DNA of 41,032 nt, from contig CATOTG010000012.1 in the NCBI GenBank assembly GCA_951813015.1, positions 1-41,032 of the forward strand, read 5' to 3'. Made by a program: the position numbers and the translations under genes. The notes beneath the pieces were generated by a model. The model was not told the DNA's origin, did not search any database, and saw only the letters and a program-made list of their open reading frames with translations. Numbering within the stretch: the first letter of the stretch is position 1; every line of letters starts with the position of its first letter. The DNA comes from an uncultured Thermoanaerobaculia bacterium (lineage in GTDB: Bacteria; Acidobacteriota; Thermoanaerobaculia; Multivoradales; Multivoraceae). Of this stretch, positions 30,695-40,702 are shown in pieces.

Positions 30695-32641
30695 GTGCGC
30701 CGGCCGTTTCGCCGGCATTCGGCGCGCGGCGTCGGCCTTCTGGCGCCCGTCTTCGCGCTCCTTTTGGCGGCGCCTCCCGTAGCCGCCCGGCAGCCCGACG
30801 AACTCCCGCTCCCCAACATCCTCTGGGTCTCGAGCGAGGACAACGGCCCGCACCTCGGCGCCTACGGCGACGACTACGCCACCACGCCGAACCTGGACGC
30901 GCTCGCGGCCCGCGGCCTGATCTACCGCAACGCCTGGTCCACCGTCCCGGTGTGCGCGCCGGCCCGCACGACGATCGTCAGCGGTCTCTACCCGGCATCC
31001 ACGGGGGCCCACCACATGCGCAGCCGGTCCCGGCTGCCGGACGGCTTCCGCTTCTTCCCGCAGGTCCTGCGCGAAGCCGGCTACTACGTGACGAACAACG
31101 CGAAGGAGGACTACAACCTCGAGAAGCCCGGCGGTCAGGGGTCCGTGTGGCACGAGTCGTCCCGCGAGGCGCACTGGCGGAACCGTCCGGAGGGCGCGCC
31201 GTTCTTCGCCGTCTTCAACTTCACGGTCAGCCACGAGAGCCAGATTCGGCGCCGGCCGCACACGCCGGTCCACGACCCGGCCGGCGTTCGCGTGCCGGCA
31301 TACCACCCGGATACGCCCGAGGTACGGCAGGATTGGGCGCAGTACTACGACAAGCTGACCGAGATGGACGCCCTGGTCGGCGAGCGCCTGGCCGAGCTGG
31401 AAGCGGCCGGCTTCGCCGACGACACGATCGTCTTCTACTGGGCCGACCACGGTCCCGGCCTGCCGCGCGGCAAGCGCACGGCGCTTCAAACCGGCCTCGG
31501 CGTACCGCTGATCGTCTCGGTCCCGGAGAAGTACCGTCACCTGGCGCCGGCGGACTACGAGGCAGGCGGCCACACGAACCGGCTGGTCGGGTTCATCGAC
31601 TTCGCTCCGACGATGCTCAGCCTCGCCGGCATCGAGCCGCCGCCGCACTTCCAGGGGCGGGCTTTCCTGGGCGTCCACGAGGCGGAACCCAACGAGGTCG
31701 TCTTCGGTTTCTCCGACCGGATGGACGAGCGCTACGACCTGGTCCGGAGCGTCCGCGACCGGCGGTACGTGTACGCCCGGAACTTCCTGATCGACCGGCC
31801 CTACGGCCAGCGGCTCGCGTATCAGATGGAGACGCCGACCACCCAGGTCTGGCTGCGGCTGTTCCAGGAGGGCAAGCTGAACGAGGTCCAGGCGGCGTTC
31901 TGGCGGGAGAAGCCGAGCGAGGAGCTCTACGACCTCGAGAACGACCCGGACCTGGTGAACAACCTGGCCTCCTCGCCCGCGCATGCGGCTGAGCGGGAGC
32001 GCCTGGCCCTGGCGCTCCGCAACCAGCTGCTGAGCATCCGCGACCTCGGCTTCCTGCCCGAGGCCGAGATGCACCGCCGCGCGGCGGCGATGGGCGCCGT
32101 TCCCTGGACGTACGGTCAGGGCGGCTACCAGGTCGAGCGTGTGCTGGCCGCCGCGGAGCTGGCTTCCGACCGTTCGAAGTGGGACGCCGCCGCGTCCGAC
32201 AGGCTCAGAAGGATGCTGGGCGACCCGGACTCCGCAGTCCGCGCCTGGGGGGCGGTCGGGCTCCGGGCGCGGGGCGGAACGGCCGTACGGGCGGCCCGCG
32301 CCGAGCTGAACGCGGCGCTCGCCGACGCTTCGCCGCCGGTCCGCATTCACGCCGCGGAAGCCCTGGGGCGCTTCGGCCGGGAGGCGGACCGCGCGGCGGC
32401 GGTCGAAGTGCTCCTCGGCGCGGCTTCGGTCCACGAGAACGAGTTCTTCGACGCGCTGCTGGCGCTCAACGCGCTGGACTACCTCGAACCGGAAGTTCTT
32501 GGCTCACAAGGCGCACGGGCACAGGCATGGCGCCAACGTCTCAGCGCCCTGCCGAATGAACTCGAAGGTCTCGACCGCCGCTTTCGCAGCTACGCGCCCC
32601 GACTGCTCGAAGCAATCCGGATCGATCTCTCGGGCCATTGA
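30695..32641 (+). CDS. Secreted formylglycine sulfatase with a C-terminal helical repeat region
   Basis: Type I sulfatases hydrolyse sulfate esters with a Cys- or Ser-derived formylglycine. The CAPAR motif (Cys87 in VPVCAPARTT) fits the C-x-P-x-R modification signal, and the first metal site is near D49 (SSEDNGPHLGAYG), with ADHG downstream. A signal peptide precedes it (GLLAPVFALLLAAPPVAA), using the GTG start at 30695 with an AAAGG about six bases upstream; the longer frame upstream is antisense and rejected. The last 170 residues (about 475-648) read as two or more HEAT-like helical repeats (DPDSAVRAWGAVGLRARGG, DASPPVRIHAAEALGRFG). The target sulfate ester is unknown. The maturation enzyme is not in the window. 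Confidence 0.9.
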   Translation: MRRPFRRHSARGVGLLAPVFALLLAAPPVAARQPDELPLPNILWVSSEDNGPHLGAYGDDYATTPNLDALAARGLIYRNAWSTVPVCAPARTTIVSGLYPASTGAHHMRSRSRLPDGFRFFPQVLREAGYYVTNNAKEDYNLEKPGGQGSVWHESSREAHWRNRPEGAPFFAVFNFTVSHESQIRRRPHTPVHDPAGVRVPAYHPDTPEVRQDWAQYYDKLTEMDALVGERLAELEAAGFADDTIVFYWADHGPGLPRGKRTALQTGLGVPLIVSVPEKYRHLAPADYEAGGHTNRLVGFIDFAPTMLSLAGIEPPPHFQGRAFLGVHEAEPNEVVFGFSDRMDERYDLVRSVRDRRYVYARNFLIDRPYGQRLAYQMETPTTQVWLRLFQEGKLNEVQAAFWREKPSEELYDLENDPDLVNNLASSPAHAAERERLALALRNQLLSIRDLGFLPEAEMHRRAAAMGAVPWTYGQGGYQVERVLAAAELASDRSKWDAAASDRLRRMLGDPDSAVRAWGAVGLRARGGTAVRAARAELNAALADASPPVRIHAAEALGRFGREADRAAAVEVLLGAASVHENEFFDALLALNALDYLEPEVLGSQGARAQAWRQRLSALPNELEGLDRRFRSYAPRLLEAIRIDLSGH

Positions 32642-32695
32642 TGCGCCGGAGAGCCGAAGAAGGCGTCCACGCTGTCGTCGGGGGAGGTTAGGCGG

Positions 32696-35116
32696 ATGGG
32701 CATTCAGGGCATCAAGTACGGGAGCGGGCACGAGCGGCTCGAGGAGCTGCTGCGGTCCGTCGATCGTCCGGGGAACTACTGCGCCGGCGGACGGCTCTAC
32801 GTGCCGATGCCGCGGGTTGCGGTGCAGGGCGTGGGGGAGCTGTCCTTCCCGGTCTTGCCGACCCAGATCGAGGCGTTGATCGATGCCGCCGAGCGCGCAC
32901 CGTTCGGCAAGGGCACCCGGACGCTGGTGGACACCTCGGTCCGCGACTGCTGGCAGATCGATGCCCGAAGGGTGCGCCTGCTCGGGAAAGCCTGGCCGGA
33001 TTCGCTCGGCAAGGTCCTGGGGCTGGTGGCGGACGGTCTCGGCCTGCCCGTGGAGAGCCTGAGGGCTGAGCCGTACAAGCTGCTCGTCTACCGGCAGGGA
33101 GGCTTCTTCAGCGAGCATCGGGACACCGAGAAGGCCCCGGGCATGGTGGCGACGCTGACGTTGTCCCTGCCGACGGCCGGAACCGGCGGCGAGCTCGTGG
33201 TTCGGCACGGGGACCGGGAGACCACGTTCGACCTGGCCGCCGAGGAGCCTTCGGAGTTGTCGTTCGCGGCCTTCTACTCCGATTGCCCGCACGAGGTGCG
33301 GCCGGTGACCGAAGGCCACCGCGTATCGCTCGTCTACAACCTGTCCCTGGATTCCGGCAGGCCCGGGCTCGGCGCGCCCGACTACGCGGACCTGGCGGCG
33401 CCGGTGGCGGAGTGTCTGGCGAAGTGGCGGGACGAAGGCTCGACCGACAAGATCGTGTGGCTGCTCGAACACGGGTACAGCGAGGGGGGCCTGTCCTTCG
33501 ACACGCTCAAGAACACCGATGCGGCGGTCGCCAAGGTGCTGGCGGAGGCCGCAGACCGGGCGGCCTGCGAGCTGCACGCCGCCGTGCTCAAGATCGAGGA
33601 GTACGGCACGCCGGAGATCGACGCCGTCTACAGCCGCTGGGGCCACTACGACGATGATGACGGCGCGGACGCCGAGATGGAAGAAGTGCACGACCGCTGG
33701 GAGGCTCTGGACGGCTGGGCCGCCCGCGACGGCAGCAGGCCGGCCCTGGGCGAAGTCCAGCTGAACGACGCGGAGCTTCTTCCTTCGGGCGCCCTTGCCG
33801 AGGCCGAGCCGGACGACCGCTGGCTGGAGGGTTCGACCGGCAACGAGGGGCCCACGCTGGAGTTCATCTACAGGTTGGGAGCTCTGGTGATCTGGCCCGC
33901 CGAGAAGGCCGTGGACGTCGTGGCGGGCGCCGGCATCGACGGCGCCGTGGCCTGGGCGGCCGCCCGATGTTCGGGCAGCGGCGATTCCGAGTCGAGCCTT
34001 CGCATCCTCGACCGGTTGGTCGATCTCTGGCCGGTGGAGAAGAAGGACGCCGGCGAGCAGGACCGCGGCGCAATGCTCCGCCTGCTGGCTGACGTCGGCG
34101 CGGCGGATGTTGCGGTGGATTTTCTCCACCGCGCCGTGATGGCGAAGTACGACGGCAGCGAGAACGAAGAGCTCGCGGCGGTCATGCCTCTGATTCCTGC
34201 CGACGATGGTTGGGAGTTCCTCGTCGGTCTGGCGGTGGAACACGTCACCCGCAGGCCCGGCGACGTCGTCGGGCTCCTCGCATTGACGAGCCGGAAGCCG
34301 GGCTTGAGACAAGACGGCGTCTGGCGTGTCGCGCTGCGCGAATCCACCGAGATCGCCCTGACTCGTCTGGAAGCGGCCCTCGGACGGCTGCGCAAGAAGC
34401 GTGCTGCGCGTGCCGCCAGACGAGTGGAGGGGATTCTGGCCTGGGGAGGCCGCGAGGATCGGCTGAACCCGCCGCGGGAGCGGATGGGCGGCGAAGCCGT
34501 GCGTGACCTGTTCGTGCTGGCGCGGCGGTTCGATCTCGAAGAGGCGGCGGCGGCAGCCGTTGGCGCGATCGGGAAGTACCCGGAGATCGTGACGCCGGAT
34601 CGAATGCTCCCGGCGGCGCTCCGAAAAATGCACCGGGACGATGATCTCGCGCGTTCGCGCCCGTACGCCGCGTTGTGGAAGCAGGCCTCCGACTTCCTCC
34701 TCGAACGCAGTTCAGACGTTCCCGAGGAGCCCGGCGACTGGGCGATGACCGTGGAGATTCCCTGCGATTGCGAGGACTGCTCCCGGCTGCGCGCCTTCTG
34801 CAAGGATCCCGGAAAGCAGGTCGAGCGTTTCAGCGTGCGGAAGGACCGGCGCAAGCACCTTCACCGAGCGATCGACGCCTACGAACTGGACGTCGACCAC
34901 GAAACGGAACGGCGCGGCAGGCCCTACACCCTGGTCTGCACGAAGAACCGCGATGGCCAACGCCGGCGGTTCCGCGAGTACGCGGAGGATGTGCAGCGCA
35001 TGGAGTCTCTGCTGGAGTGCGCTCCGGACGGGCCCGCAGGGGCCGCGCCCGACGAGATCGAGCGCCGCGTGGAACGGCTCAGGCAGGCAGTGGCCGCGGG
35101 CGGGGCTGCCGGCTGA
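32696..35116 (+). CDS. Large 2-oxoglutarate/Fe(II) oxygenase-type protein
   Basis: The first 210 residues form a double-stranded beta-helix of the prolyl-4-hydroxylase type. Iron ligands can be placed at H141, D143 (SEHRDTEK) and H199 (CPHEV), with R209 (EGHRVSLVYNL) as the 2OG-binding arginine. The remaining 600 residues are helical and of unknown fold, with a Cys-rich patch near the C-terminus (CDCEDCSRLRAFC) that could bind a metal. The ATG at 32696 follows the strong Shine-Dalgarno GGGGAGG and gives 806 residues. Enzymes of this size occur in myxobacteria and fungi without an assigned substrate. The sulfatase ends 54 bases upstream on the same strand. Confidence 0.85.
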   Translation: MGIQGIKYGSGHERLEELLRSVDRPGNYCAGGRLYVPMPRVAVQGVGELSFPVLPTQIEALIDAAERAPFGKGTRTLVDTSVRDCWQIDARRVRLLGKAWPDSLGKVLGLVADGLGLPVESLRAEPYKLLVYRQGGFFSEHRDTEKAPGMVATLTLSLPTAGTGGELVVRHGDRETTFDLAAEEPSELSFAAFYSDCPHEVRPVTEGHRVSLVYNLSLDSGRPGLGAPDYADLAAPVAECLAKWRDEGSTDKIVWLLEHGYSEGGLSFDTLKNTDAAVAKVLAEAADRAACELHAAVLKIEEYGTPEIDAVYSRWGHYDDDDGADAEMEEVHDRWEALDGWAARDGSRPALGEVQLNDAELLPSGALAEAEPDDRWLEGSTGNEGPTLEFIYRLGALVIWPAEKAVDVVAGAGIDGAVAWAAARCSGSGDSESSLRILDRLVDLWPVEKKDAGEQDRGAMLRLLADVGAADVAVDFLHRAVMAKYDGSENEELAAVMPLIPADDGWEFLVGLAVEHVTRRPGDVVGLLALTSRKPGLRQDGVWRVALRESTEIALTRLEAALGRLRKKRAARAARRVEGILAWGGREDRLNPPRERMGGEAVRDLFVLARRFDLEEAAAAAVGAIGKYPEIVTPDRMLPAALRKMHRDDDLARSRPYAALWKQASDFLLERSSDVPEEPGDWAMTVEIPCDCEDCSRLRAFCKDPGKQVERFSVRKDRRKHLHRAIDAYELDVDHETERRGRPYTLVCTKNRDGQRRRFREYAEDVQRMESLLECAPDGPAGAAPDEIERRVERLRQAVAAGGAAG

Positions 35117-35130
35117 GACGCCGGCTTCGC

Positions 35131-35547
35131 TCAGCCGTCGTCCGAACGCTTCTCGTCCACCGTCGCGAGTTCCGCCCGCACCTGATCGAGCAGTTCGGTT
35201 GCCAGAGCGATGGCCCCGGCCCGGTCGATCGGTTCCGTGTCCTCATCGACCCCTTGGTAGCGGAACGCGACCGCATAGGGCGTGGAACCGGCGAAGCCGC
35301 GGAAGCGGGCGACATCAGCCGCGCTTGCACCGCAACTCTCGAGCTGGTCGAGCAGCGTCTCGATGCTGTGGGTCAACTCGTACAGTCCGCCCAGAATCGC
35401 GATCCATGCCTTGAGCGCTTTCTCCCCGGCCTGCTGAAAGTGGAAGCCGAACGACTCCTCCGGGCCCTCGTCTTCCAGGAGCCGCAGAGCCCGGAGGTCG
35501 TTCTCGGCCGAATCGAGCATCATCCGCGCGCACCTGGGGTCGCTCAT
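35131..35547 (-). CDS. HEPN-domain protein of an MNT/HEPN pair
   Basis: The 138-residue helical protein shows the HEPN core: MMLDSAENDLRALRLLEDEG, FHFQQAGEKALKAWIAILGG, YELTHSIETLLDQLESCG and a long C-terminal helix (AGAIALATELLDQVRAEL). HEPN proteins paired with a nucleotidyltransferase act as toxin or RNase modules in which the MNT partner modifies or restrains HEPN. The histidine of LTHS matches the family, but I see no clear R-x4-6-H pair, so RNase activity is uncertain. Its ATG overlaps the stop of the MNT gene by ATGA, the normal arrangement. Confidence 0.82.
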   Translation of the reverse strand: MSDPRCARMMLDSAENDLRALRLLEDEGPEESFGFHFQQAGEKALKAWIAILGGLYELTHSIETLLDQLESCGASAADVARFRGFAGSTPYAVAFRYQGVDEDTEPIDRAGAIALATELLDQVRAELATVDEKRSDDG

Positions 35548-35900
35548 GGAGCACCTTCCTTTCCCGCAGAGCCCGAGCCAGAACGTGGTTGAGGGAGTCC
35601 CGCCAGTACTCGACGTCCTGTCGAGAGAACACGAGAACGTCCGTGGGCACGCGGAAGCTCCTGAGCGCCCGGCAGAGCCGGCTCATCTCCTGGCGCCTTC
35701 CGGTTCGGCCCGAACGGTTCGCTCTCGATCACGAGCAGGTCGATGTCCGACGCGGTCCCCGCCTCGCCGCGAGCGCGGAAGCCGAACAGAATGACCTGCT
35801 CGGGCGCCGCATCGTCAACGATCGCGCGAACCATGCAGTGGAGCAGCTCGTCGCTGATCCTGCCCACGGTCCGGCGCGGGCCGCGAAGGGCCTGAGTCAC
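35544..35900 (-). pseudogene. MNT-type minimal nucleotidyltransferase, frameshifted
   Basis: The N-terminal half (from 35900) reads ISDELLHCMVRAIVDDAAPEQVILFGFRARGEAGTASDIDLLVIE, which is the MNT nucleotidyltransferase fold. The D-x-D pair is present, but the family G-S motif is G-F here. After about residue 68 the frame is lost. The expected continuation (MSRLCRALRSFRVPTDVLVFSRQDVEYWRDSLNHVLARAL) lies one frame over on the same strand from about 35686. The annotated frame then ends by overlapping the HEPN start. A single extra base near 35690 would restore the gene, but the restored end would still lack a stop in the right place. Both the frameshift and the altered GS motif point to a decayed or rapidly changing antitoxin. 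Confidence 0.72.
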
Positions 35901-35928
35901 TTCCGGGCGCCCCCGACCGCCACGATCG

Positions 35929-37483
<1,555 letters not shown>

Positions 37484-37507
37484 GCGGCAAGAGCACGACG
37501 AAATGCC

Positions 37508-37620
37508 ACCGAGACGCGGCGACTTGCGGGGCGGTGGGGACAGGTCCTTGATCCGGCTGGCAACGTCGTCCGCCGGTTCACCGAGACGCGGTGACTTGCG
37601 GGGAGGTTGGGACAGAGGCC
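37508..37620. repeat. 40-bp direct repeat pair upstream of the PqaA-like gene
   Basis: Copies at 37508-37547 and 37580-37620 share about 80 percent identity, with a core of CCGAGACGCGGYGACTTGCG. Their minus-strand frame repeats PPRKSPRLG and creates an apparent N-terminal extension of the PqaA-like ORF that is unlikely to be translated. Spacing is 72 bases, close to the 71-74 base periods of the other repeat pairs in this window. Confidence 0.7.
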
Positions 37621-37716
37621 CAACACCGAGCTTGCGAAGGGTTCGGCGGCGGCCCGCATCCGTTGCAGAAGAGAAGAGCGGTCTCGGCATTGGTCTCCTC
37701 ACGGAAGTGAGTGGTT

Positions 37717-38847
37717 TCAGATCGCTCCCGCGGCCCGCATCTCGTCAATCCGCGCGCCGTCGAAGCCCCAGTCCGCAAGCACCGCCTCGCTGTGTTCCCC
37801 AGCCTTCGGCGGAGGTCCCTGGACCGCAACCGGCGTGCGGCTGAAGCGGGGCGCCGGCGCCGGCTGGGGGACGCCGTCGACCTCGACGAAGGTCTGCCGG
37901 GACCGGTTGTGCGGGTGATCGATCGCCTCGCCGATGCGGAGCACCGGAGCGAAGCAGACGTCGCTGCCTTCCATGATCTCGCACCACTCGTCGCGCGTCT
38001 TCGTGCGGAACACAGCGGCGAGCTGCGCCTTGAGTTCGGGCCAGCGGTCGCGGTTCTGCAGGTGGCCTTCCCACTCGGCGCCGTCGAGGCCCGTCTTCTC
38101 CAGCAGAAGGGCGTGGAACTGCGGTTCGATCGAGCCGATGGAGACGTACTCGCCGTCCGCGCACTCGTAGGTGTCGTAGAAGTGGGCGCCGCTGTCGAGC
38201 ATGTTCGAGCCGCGGTCGTCCTTCCAGACGCCCGCCGAATGCATGCCGACGACCGCGGCCAGCAGCAGCGCGGAACCGTCCGTCATCGCCGCGTCGACGA
38301 CCTGTCCCCTGCCTGACTTCTTGGCTTCGAGCAGGCCCGCCACGACACCCAGAGCGAGCAGCATGCCGCCTCCGCCGAAGTCGCCGACCAGGTTGAGCGG
38401 CGGCACCGGCCTGCCGCCGTGGTTGCCGATCGAGTGGAGCACGCCGGAGAGCGCGATGTAGTTGATGTCGTGGCCGGCGGCGTGGGCGATCGTGCCGTTC
38501 TGGCCCCAGCCGGTCATGCGGCCGAAGACGAGCTTGGGGTTTCGTTCCAGGCACACGTCGGGGCCGAGTCCGAGCCGCTCCATGACGCCCGGGCGGAAAC
38601 CCTCGATCAGGCCGTCGGCTCGCTCAACCATGTCGAGCACGGCATCCACCGCCTCCGGGCGCTTGAGATCCAGCGCGAGGGAGCGTCGGCCGCGGTTCAG
38701 GACGTCGAACTTCGAGCCCCGGCCGGCGTACGCCTTGCGGTCGATGCGGACGACCTCGGCGCCGAGGTCGGACAGCACCATGGCGCAGAACGGGCCGGGC
38801 CCGATGCCGGCGATCTCGAGAATGCGGTAGCCGTCGAGTGGTCCCAT
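37717..38847 (-). CDS. Alpha-methylacyl-CoA racemase (CaiB/BaiF family)
   Basis: This enzyme epimerises the 2-methyl centre of branched acyl-CoA esters before beta-oxidation. With the ATG at 38845-38847 the product is 376 residues. The catalytic set of the Mycobacterium enzyme falls at exactly the same numbers: His126 (AAGHDINYIALSG), Asp156 (NLVGDFGGGG) and Glu241 (GSIEPQF). The FRPGVMERLGLGPD and RMTGWGQNG segments are also family-typical. This separates it from the CoA transferases of the same fold, including the one at 29287. A TATACT box lies about 50 bases upstream. It would prepare methyl-branched acids for the acyl-CoA dehydrogenases. Confidence 0.95.
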   Translation of the reverse strand: MGPLDGYRILEIAGIGPGPFCAMVLSDLGAEVVRIDRKAYAGRGSKFDVLNRGRRSLALDLKRPEAVDAVLDMVERADGLIEGFRPGVMERLGLGPDVCLERNPKLVFGRMTGWGQNGTIAHAAGHDINYIALSGVLHSIGNHGGRPVPPLNLVGDFGGGGMLLALGVVAGLLEAKKSGRGQVVDAAMTDGSALLLAAVVGMHSAGVWKDDRGSNMLDSGAHFYDTYECADGEYVSIGSIEPQFHALLLEKTGLDGAEWEGHLQNRDRWPELKAQLAAVFRTKTRDEWCEIMEGSDVCFAPVLRIGEAIDHPHNRSRQTFVEVDGVPQPAPAPRFSRTPVAVQGPPPKAGEHSEAVLADWGFDGARIDEMRAAGAI

Positions 38848-38894
38848 GGGTTGAGGGTCTCCGGGTGAACGTTGCTGCGGAGTGCAGGCCCGCC

Positions 38895-38900
38895 AGTATA
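38895..38900 (-). promoter_or_regulatory. Candidate -10 box for the racemase gene
   Basis: TATACT on the minus strand sits 48 bases upstream of the racemase ATG, without a clear -35. It matches the hexamer upstream of the LLM-ligase operon, which hints at a shared promoter type but proves nothing. Confidence 0.3.
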
Positions 38901-38919
38901 GGACGCGCGGGTACATGAG

Positions 38920-39062
38920 ATGTCCGGCGCCTGGGTGAGCGAGCTGATGCCCGACATCGCCTCGGTCGTCGACGACCTCTGCTTCATCCGCTCGATGTGG
39001 GGCACCCACGCCGCCTACGGCGGCGCCATCTTGGCGATGAACACGGGCAGCGACCCCTCGTC
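38920..39062 (+). pseudogene. Fragment of a DUF1501 protein
   Basis: The 47 codons after the ATG at 38920 read SGAWVSELMPDIASVVDDLCFIRSMWG and end in AMNTGSDPSS. This is the VSELLP...DDLCIIRSM...MNTG segment characteristic of DUF1501 proteins (Tat-exported, alkaline-phosphatase-like fold, frequent in Planctomycetes and Acidobacteriota). Those proteins are about 450 residues long; nothing before or after this segment fits. The remaining frame to 39942 is antisense-type shadow over the LLM gene. The 307-base gap between the racemase and LLM genes holds this scrap, the candidate racemase promoter and nothing else I can support. Confidence 0.68.
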
Positions 39063-39154
39063 CGCCCGTCTGCCGTACAATCCCGGTCGCCTTCGCACCC
39101 GCAGATTCAGCCGGACCGCGACTCGCGCGTTACGGCAGGGGAGAGCCCGAGACC

Positions 39155-40108
39155 ATGCAGCGATACGGAATGACGATCCCATTCGGCCTGCCCCTGGCCG
39201 AGCAGGAAGACCTGATCAAGGAGATGGTGGACTTGGGCTACACCGACTTCTGGTCCTCCGAGTCGAACGGCGCCGACGGCTTCACGCCGCTCGTCCAGGC
39301 CTCCATCTGGGCGCCGACGGCGCGCCTGGGCATCGCGATCATCCCCGCCTACACGCGCGGCCCGGCGCTGATGGCCCAGACCGTCGGCGCGATGGCGGAG
39401 GCGGCGCCGGGGCGGTTCGTCATGGGCATCGGCACCTCGTCCAACGTGATCGTCGAACAGTGGAACGACATCCCGTTCGAACGGCCGTACTACAAGACGC
39501 GGGACATGGTGCGCTTTCTCAAGAAGGCCCTCACCGGCGACCGGATCGACGAGGAGTTCGAGACCTTCAAGGTGCGCGGCTTCCGCATGGGCCGGCCGCT
39601 GAAGGAATGCCCGCCGATCCTGGTCGCGGCGCTGCGGCAGGGCATGCTGCGGATGGCCGGCCGCGAAGGCGACGGCGCGATCCTGAACTGGCTCTCGCCC
39701 GACGACGTGAAGACGGTCGTCCCCTACGTCCACGAGGCCGGCCCCGGAAAGGAGATCGCCGCGCGCATCTTCGTGCTGCCGACCGAAGACCGGAGCGTGC
39801 TCGACTTCGTCGGCAGGCGTTCCATGGCCGCCTACCTGAACGTCCCCGTCTACGCCGCCTTCCACGAATGGCTGGGCCGCCGCGACGTTCTCGGCCCGAT
39901 GTGGGACGCCTGGGCCGCCGGCGACCGCAAGAAGGCCCTTGAAGTCATCCCCGAGGAGGCGCTCCGCGACATCCTGATCATCGGCTCGCCCGGCAAGTGC
40001 CGAGAGCGCATCCAGGAGTACATCGAGGCGGGAGTGCATACGCCGGCGCTCCAGATCATGCACCCGGGCGACGACCTGCGGCAGACGATCCGGGAGTTGG
40101 CGCCGTAG
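39155..40108 (+). CDS. F420-type luciferase-like oxidoreductase, second copy
   Basis: The 317-residue protein has the LLM barrel features: MVDLGYTDFWSSESNGADGFTPLVQASIWAPTARLGIAIIPAYTRGPALMAQTVGAMAEAAPGRFVMGIGTSS, then PPILVAALRQGMLRMAGREGDGAILNWLSPDDV and the C-terminal GSPGKCRERIQEYIEAGVHTPALQI. It is only distantly similar to the copy at 28118 and has a different N-terminal strand pattern, so the two are not a recent duplication. The ATG at 39155 gives the family start MQRYGMTIPFG. No obvious partner gene is cotranscribed. The cofactor (F420 or FMN) is not proven by the sequence. Confidence 0.9.
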   Translation: MQRYGMTIPFGLPLAEQEDLIKEMVDLGYTDFWSSESNGADGFTPLVQASIWAPTARLGIAIIPAYTRGPALMAQTVGAMAEAAPGRFVMGIGTSSNVIVEQWNDIPFERPYYKTRDMVRFLKKALTGDRIDEEFETFKVRGFRMGRPLKECPPILVAALRQGMLRMAGREGDGAILNWLSPDDVKTVVPYVHEAGPGKEIAARIFVLPTEDRSVLDFVGRRSMAAYLNVPVYAAFHEWLGRRDVLGPMWDAWAAGDRKKALEVIPEEALRDILIIGSPGKCRERIQEYIEAGVHTPALQIMHPGDDLRQTIRELAP

Positions 40109-40183
40109 TGAGGCGGCCCGGAGAGCCGGGAATCGTGGGCGTGCGGCACGCCTCTTGCTGCCGTCGATGAGTCGAGCCCGACC

Positions 40184-40531
40184 ATGAACCCGAAGTTCTT
40201 CGAACAGCCGATCCTCAACGCTCCGTACGAGGCGCCGTCGCGCCTCTGGGAACTCGACGGCAACGGCCAGCGGTTGATCGAGACGCGCCGGCAGGTCCGT
40301 TTCGATAGCGTCCAACTCGAGTCGGGCGAGGGCCTGGATCAAGACTTCCGGGACGCCGCGGCGGACGAGATCGAGCGTTTTCGCGGTGAGGAGATGGACC
40401 GCACCGCGTACCAGCCGACCGGGACGACGGCGGACGTGCACTTCGTCACGTCCAAGAGGTGCTGGCGCACCGGTCCCCGCCGTTGGCACGTCGACCACGC
40501 GGTGCTCGACAGCGAGTGGGAGGGCGACTAC
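40184..40531 (+). pseudogene. Internally deleted BPTD_3080-type restriction helicase remnant
   Basis: The ATG at 40184 begins MNPKFFEQPILNAPYE and WELDGNGQRLIETRR, the usual start of the BPTD_3080 family, DEAD/DEAH restriction-type proteins of about 900 residues. After about 40 residues the frame jumps to a segment that belongs in the middle of the family (DSVQLESGEGLDQDFRDAAADEIERFR, about 40304-40393). It then jumps to a piece from nearer the C-terminus (TTADVHFVTSKRCW, HVDHAVLDSEWE, about 40394-40531). All three pieces are in one frame, but every helicase motif is missing. Two in-frame deletions explain this best. The frame then runs directly into a DUF4160 segment. Confidence 0.75.
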
Positions 40532-40702
40532 AAGGATCACGCGCCTCCTCACTTTCACGCGAGGTACGGTGGAGGGGAGGCTCAGTTCAACATCGCCACC
40601 GGTGAAAGGCTGGCAGGGCGTTTGCCTCCAAGAGTGCAGGGTCTGGTTTCCGAGTGGCTGGAGATGCACCGGGAGGCGCTTCACGACAACTGGACAAGGG
40701 CA
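40532..40702 (+). pseudogene. C-terminal part of a DUF4160 protein fused in frame to the helicase remnant
   Basis: Residues read KDHAPPHFHARYGG, FNIATGERLAGRLPPR and LVSEWLEMHREALHDNW. This is almost the entire conserved block of DUF4160, small proteins often encoded next to a DUF2442 partner in toxin-antitoxin-like pairs. The normal N-terminus of about 15 residues (with the F-x-G-I-x-I-x-M-Y pattern) is missing, and the family C-terminal end is lost at about 40702. No DUF2442 gene is present. The fused frame stays open to 40993 but loses all similarity after 40702. Confidence 0.75.

Noticed and set aside
30374..32434. Minus-strand frame of 686 codons across the sulfatase
   Set aside because: It mirrors the sulfatase coding strand; the composition is that of an antisense frame and no motif is present.
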